Below are positions 5,171 to 7,140 of a DNA stretch of 7,140 nucleotides, one piece after another. Below the pieces are notes generated by a model. It was not told the origin of the DNA. It saw nothing but the letters and a program-made list of their open reading frames with translations, and did not search any database. Numbering within the stretch: position 1 is the stretch's first letter; each line of letters opens with the position of its first letter. Origin of the DNA: CAKZYD01 sp039026755 (lineage in GTDB: Bacteria; Pseudomonadota; Alphaproteobacteria; Sphingomonadales; CAKZYD01); NCBI GenBank assembly GCA_039026755.1, contig JBCCLR010000200.1:1-7140 (forward strand), in the 5' to 3' direction. A program made the position numbers and the translations under genes.

Positions 5171-7140
5171 CTAAAAATCAAGGCCAAACTCGACACCCCA
5201 GGTTCTTGGCCGACCGAGATAGCCAACGCCGAATGCTGGCGTAAAAGGAACCGGAATGTTCACAAACTCATCATTGAGCAGGTTTTGTCCAAAGACCCTT
5301 ATGCTGTAGCGGTTGTCTTCAGATTTGAAGCCGAAGCTTGCATCCAGCAACGTCTGCGCCGCGCGCACACCAAGTGGGTTGTTGTTCGCAGCGGTTTGGA
5401 AGGATGGGTTCTGCGTAAGTGCCACGCGGTAATTGAAGGTGCCGGCATCGTTAAACACAGGATGCTGGTATGTCACCGACGTGGCAAAATTGTACTCAGG
5501 CACGAAATCAACCTCGAAATCGCGATTGTCTACGCCGTCCCCGGTGAAATCAACAAACGACTGATACTCCGCATCCAAAAGGCCAAGCGAGGCGTCGAAG
5601 ATCAAAGAGTCCCCGTCGGTGAATAAGCTTTCTCCGACCACTGCGAAGAACTCAAATTCAAGCCCCATGATGCGGGCATCATCGATATTCTGCGTCCGCT
5701 GGAAGATACCAGCCGTTGCAGCGGCTCCTGTAAAAACGGAGCGCTGAAGCCCATCAAACAGGTTGATGAAGCCGGCAGCATTAAAGCGAATGCGGTTATC
5801 AGCAAAACTGGATTTTAGCCCGACTTCAAAGCCGTCAACACGTTCTTCGTCATATAGCGCAGGACGGTCCAAGGCGAGGTCAGCCAGGGGCGCCCGGAAT
5901 GCGAAGCCGCCGCTGCGAAACCCTCTGGTCCAGCTGGCGTAAGTGATGATGTCATCGGTAATCTTAAAATCGAGACCGATTTTAGGGCTGAAATTCGTCC
6001 AATCCTCGGAATCTTCAACGTCAAAGCCGCCAGGGCAGCTAAACACCCGCGGCTCTAGGATGAACTCTCCGCTGGAGACACAGTTGCCACTGCCAATAAG
6101 GCCAATCTGGGCATCTTTTTCCTCCCACGTATATCGACCGCCAAGCGTCAGCGTGAGTGCCTCGGTTATGTTTACGTGACCCTCAACAAAAGCGGAGAAC
6201 TGATTATGGTCCGTCAGGCCAAGGATGGGCGAGGTCGCGCCATTGGGGTTCGTTGCCGACACCGCAGCGCCGCCGAAACGCTGTTCGCCATAGAGGTAGT
6301 CCTGAGTAAAATAAAACAGGCCCACCGTGAAGTCGAAGACCTCTGAGAAGCTAGAGGCATATCTCAGCTCTTGCGAGAACTGGTTTTGATCGAGGAACGT
6401 GCGGGTTTCAGAGATGAAAAGCTGCGTTCCATCGAAATCGCCGCCGACGATATTGTCGATTTGACTGTAGGACGTGATCGAGGTGATCACACCATGGCCA
6501 AGATCCCAGTTGGCATCTGCTGTGATGCGAACGCTCTCGTTGTCCAAAAACAGCGGCATGCGGTCAAGATTGAGAAAGGTATCAAAGAAACCACGCGAGC
6601 CGCCCATCGCGGCAAGCAGGGGGTTGCCTTGATCGGGAATACTTACCGAGGCTGGGCCATCCCCATCTTCTTTGATGTATTCACCAATGAGCGTAATATC
6701 GAAATTTTCAGAAGGTGTAAGTTTGAGCGCGGGCCGCACAATGAGGCGATCGAGATCACCGACCCGGCCGTCATTCGCCAGGTCATTCACGAAGCCGTCC
6801 GTGGTGCGATAGAGAACCGCGATCTTGCCAGATAATGTGTCTTCAACGAGTGGACCGGAGATTGAGACATTTCCATCCACGCGATCAAATCTACCGACGG
6901 TTACCTGCGCTCGCACATCGAGTTCGTCGGTTGGGCGGCGTGTGCGCAATGTAATCGCACCGCCCGTGACGTTGCGTCCAAACAAGGTCCCTTGAGGGCC
7001 TCTTAGAATCTCGATCTGCTCTACATCGAAGACGTCGAGCACGCCCGACGCACTCTGCGCGCGGTAGGCCCCATCAACGAACAAACCAACCGCTGGATCA
7101 AAACTTGGCACGCTGGACGACACGCCCATGCCGCGCACGA
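5171..7140 (-). CDS. TonB-dependent outer-membrane receptor, N-terminus outside window
   Basis: About 656 residues are visible, ending at a TAG (5173-5171); the signal peptide, TonB box and first part of the plug are beyond the right edge. The first visible residues, V-R-G-M-G-V (the Val codon is GTG, not a start), are the mid-plug 'R-G-x-G' segment. Next come the F-V-D-G-A-Y motif and L-R-G-P-Q-G-T-L-F-G-R-N (about 45-56), the most conserved plug signature. The rest is a 22-strand beta-barrel with alternating polar and aromatic residues, e.g. L-G-G-R-Y-T-W and Y-A-S-W-T-R-G-F-R-S-G-G-F. The protein ends in G-V-E-F-G-L-D-F, whose terminal Phe is the usual outer-membrane assembly signal. Such receptors import scarce substrates using TonB energy. 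The only two Cys residues (353 and 368 of the visible part) lie in one predicted outer loop and could form a disulfide. An Asp-rich D-F-T-G-D-G-V-D-N-R-D stretch (about 530-540) resembles a calcium loop. The gene is upstream of the P450 in the same direction, suggesting uptake of the P450 substrate. Confidence 0.95.
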   Translation of the reverse strand, partial: VRGMGVSSSVPSFDPAVGLFVDGAYRAQSASGVLDVFDVEQIEILRGPQGTLFGRNVTGGAITLRTRRPTDELDVRAQVTVGRFDRVDGNVSISGPLVEDTLSGKIAVLYRTTDGFVNDLANDGRVGDLDRLIVRPALKLTPSENFDITLIGEYIKEDGDGPASVSIPDQGNPLLAAMGGSRGFFDTFLNLDRMPLFLDNESVRITADANWDLGHGVITSITSYSQIDNIVGGDFDGTQLFISETRTFLDQNQFSQELRYASSFSEVFDFTVGLFYFTQDYLYGEQRFGGAAVSATNPNGATSPILGLTDHNQFSAFVEGHVNITEALTLTLGGRYTWEEKDAQIGLIGSGNCVSSGEFILEPRVFSCPGGFDVEDSEDWTNFSPKIGLDFKITDDIITYASWTRGFRSGGFAFRAPLADLALDRPALYDEERVDGFEVGLKSSFADNRIRFNAAGFINLFDGLQRSVFTGAAATAGIFQRTQNIDDARIMGLEFEFFAVVGESLFTDGDSLIFDASLGLLDAEYQSFVDFTGDGVDNRDFEVDFVPEYNFATSVTYQHPVFNDAGTFNYRVALTQNPSFQTAANNNPLGVRAAQTLLDASFGFKSEDNRYSIRVFGQNLLNDEFVNIPVPFTPAFGVGYLGRPRTWGVEFGLDF

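Noticed and set aside
4571..5626. A 351-codon open frame on the plus strand, antisense to the P450 5' part and receptor 3' part
   Set aside because: It is opposite two clearly recognised proteins, crosses their spacer, has no recognisable domain and no ribosome-binding site of note; long antisense frames are common opposite genes of this composition.
6371..6835. A 154-codon plus-strand frame inside the receptor gene
   Set aside because: It is fully antisense to well-conserved barrel sequence and shows no domain signature.
7136..7138. GTG at the right edge as the start of the receptor
   Set aside because: It lies within the conserved plug segment V-R-G-M-G; a receptor starting here would lack the signal peptide and TonB box, so the gene clearly continues beyond the window.

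Overview
The window reads as bacterial DNA from a Gram-negative proteobacterium. A TonB-dependent outer-membrane receptor, a soluble bacterial-type cytochrome P450 and a spinster-like MFS carrier occurring together with acyl-CoA-type enzymes is most typical of sphingomonad-like or related marine/soil Alphaproteobacteria. That placement rests on gene content and protein style only, and a gammaproteobacterial hydrocarbon or steroid degrader is not excluded. No rRNA, tRNA, CRISPR array, transposase or insertion sequence is visible.

Layout, left to right. (1) Positions 2-298 (+): the C-terminal part of a GNAT acetyltransferase cut by the window edge. (2) 299-825: a 527-base stretch with no confident gene. 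It holds a GGC/GGT triplet tract inside inverted repeats, a strongly AT-rich patch, and a good ribosome-binding site serving one or two possible very small ORFs. (3) 826-2112 (+): a complete MFS transporter. (4) 2126-5026 (-): three genes transcribed leftward in the order P450, SDR oxidoreductase, crotonase-family enzyme, with 62- and 10-base gaps. They look like one operon and converge on the MFS gene with only 13 bases between the stop codons. (5) 5027-5170: a spacer with a long-stem hairpin and a possible 21-codon leader ORF whose stop overlaps the P450 ATG. (6) 5171-7140 (-): a TonB-dependent receptor lacking its N-terminus, because the window ends inside the plug domain.

Working model (inference): the receptor brings a scarce or hydrophobic compound across the outer membrane. 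The P450 hydroxylates it, the SDR oxidises or reduces an alcohol/ketone (possibly on a CoA thioester), and the crotonase-like enzyme acts on a CoA-bound intermediate. The MFS carrier moves substrate or product across the inner membrane. The actual substrate (steroid, terpenoid, aromatic or other) cannot be read from the sequence, and no ferredoxin or ferredoxin reductase for the P450 is present here.

The most notable details are active-site departures in two enzymes. The crotonase-family protein has Asp and Tyr where classical enoyl-CoA hydratases carry their two catalytic Glu residues. The SDR keeps its nucleotide-binding glycine motif but has Ser and Arg in place of the catalytic Tyr and Lys. 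Nothing here clearly amounts to a wholly new system; the locus looks like an uncharacterised catabolic cassette made of recognisable families.
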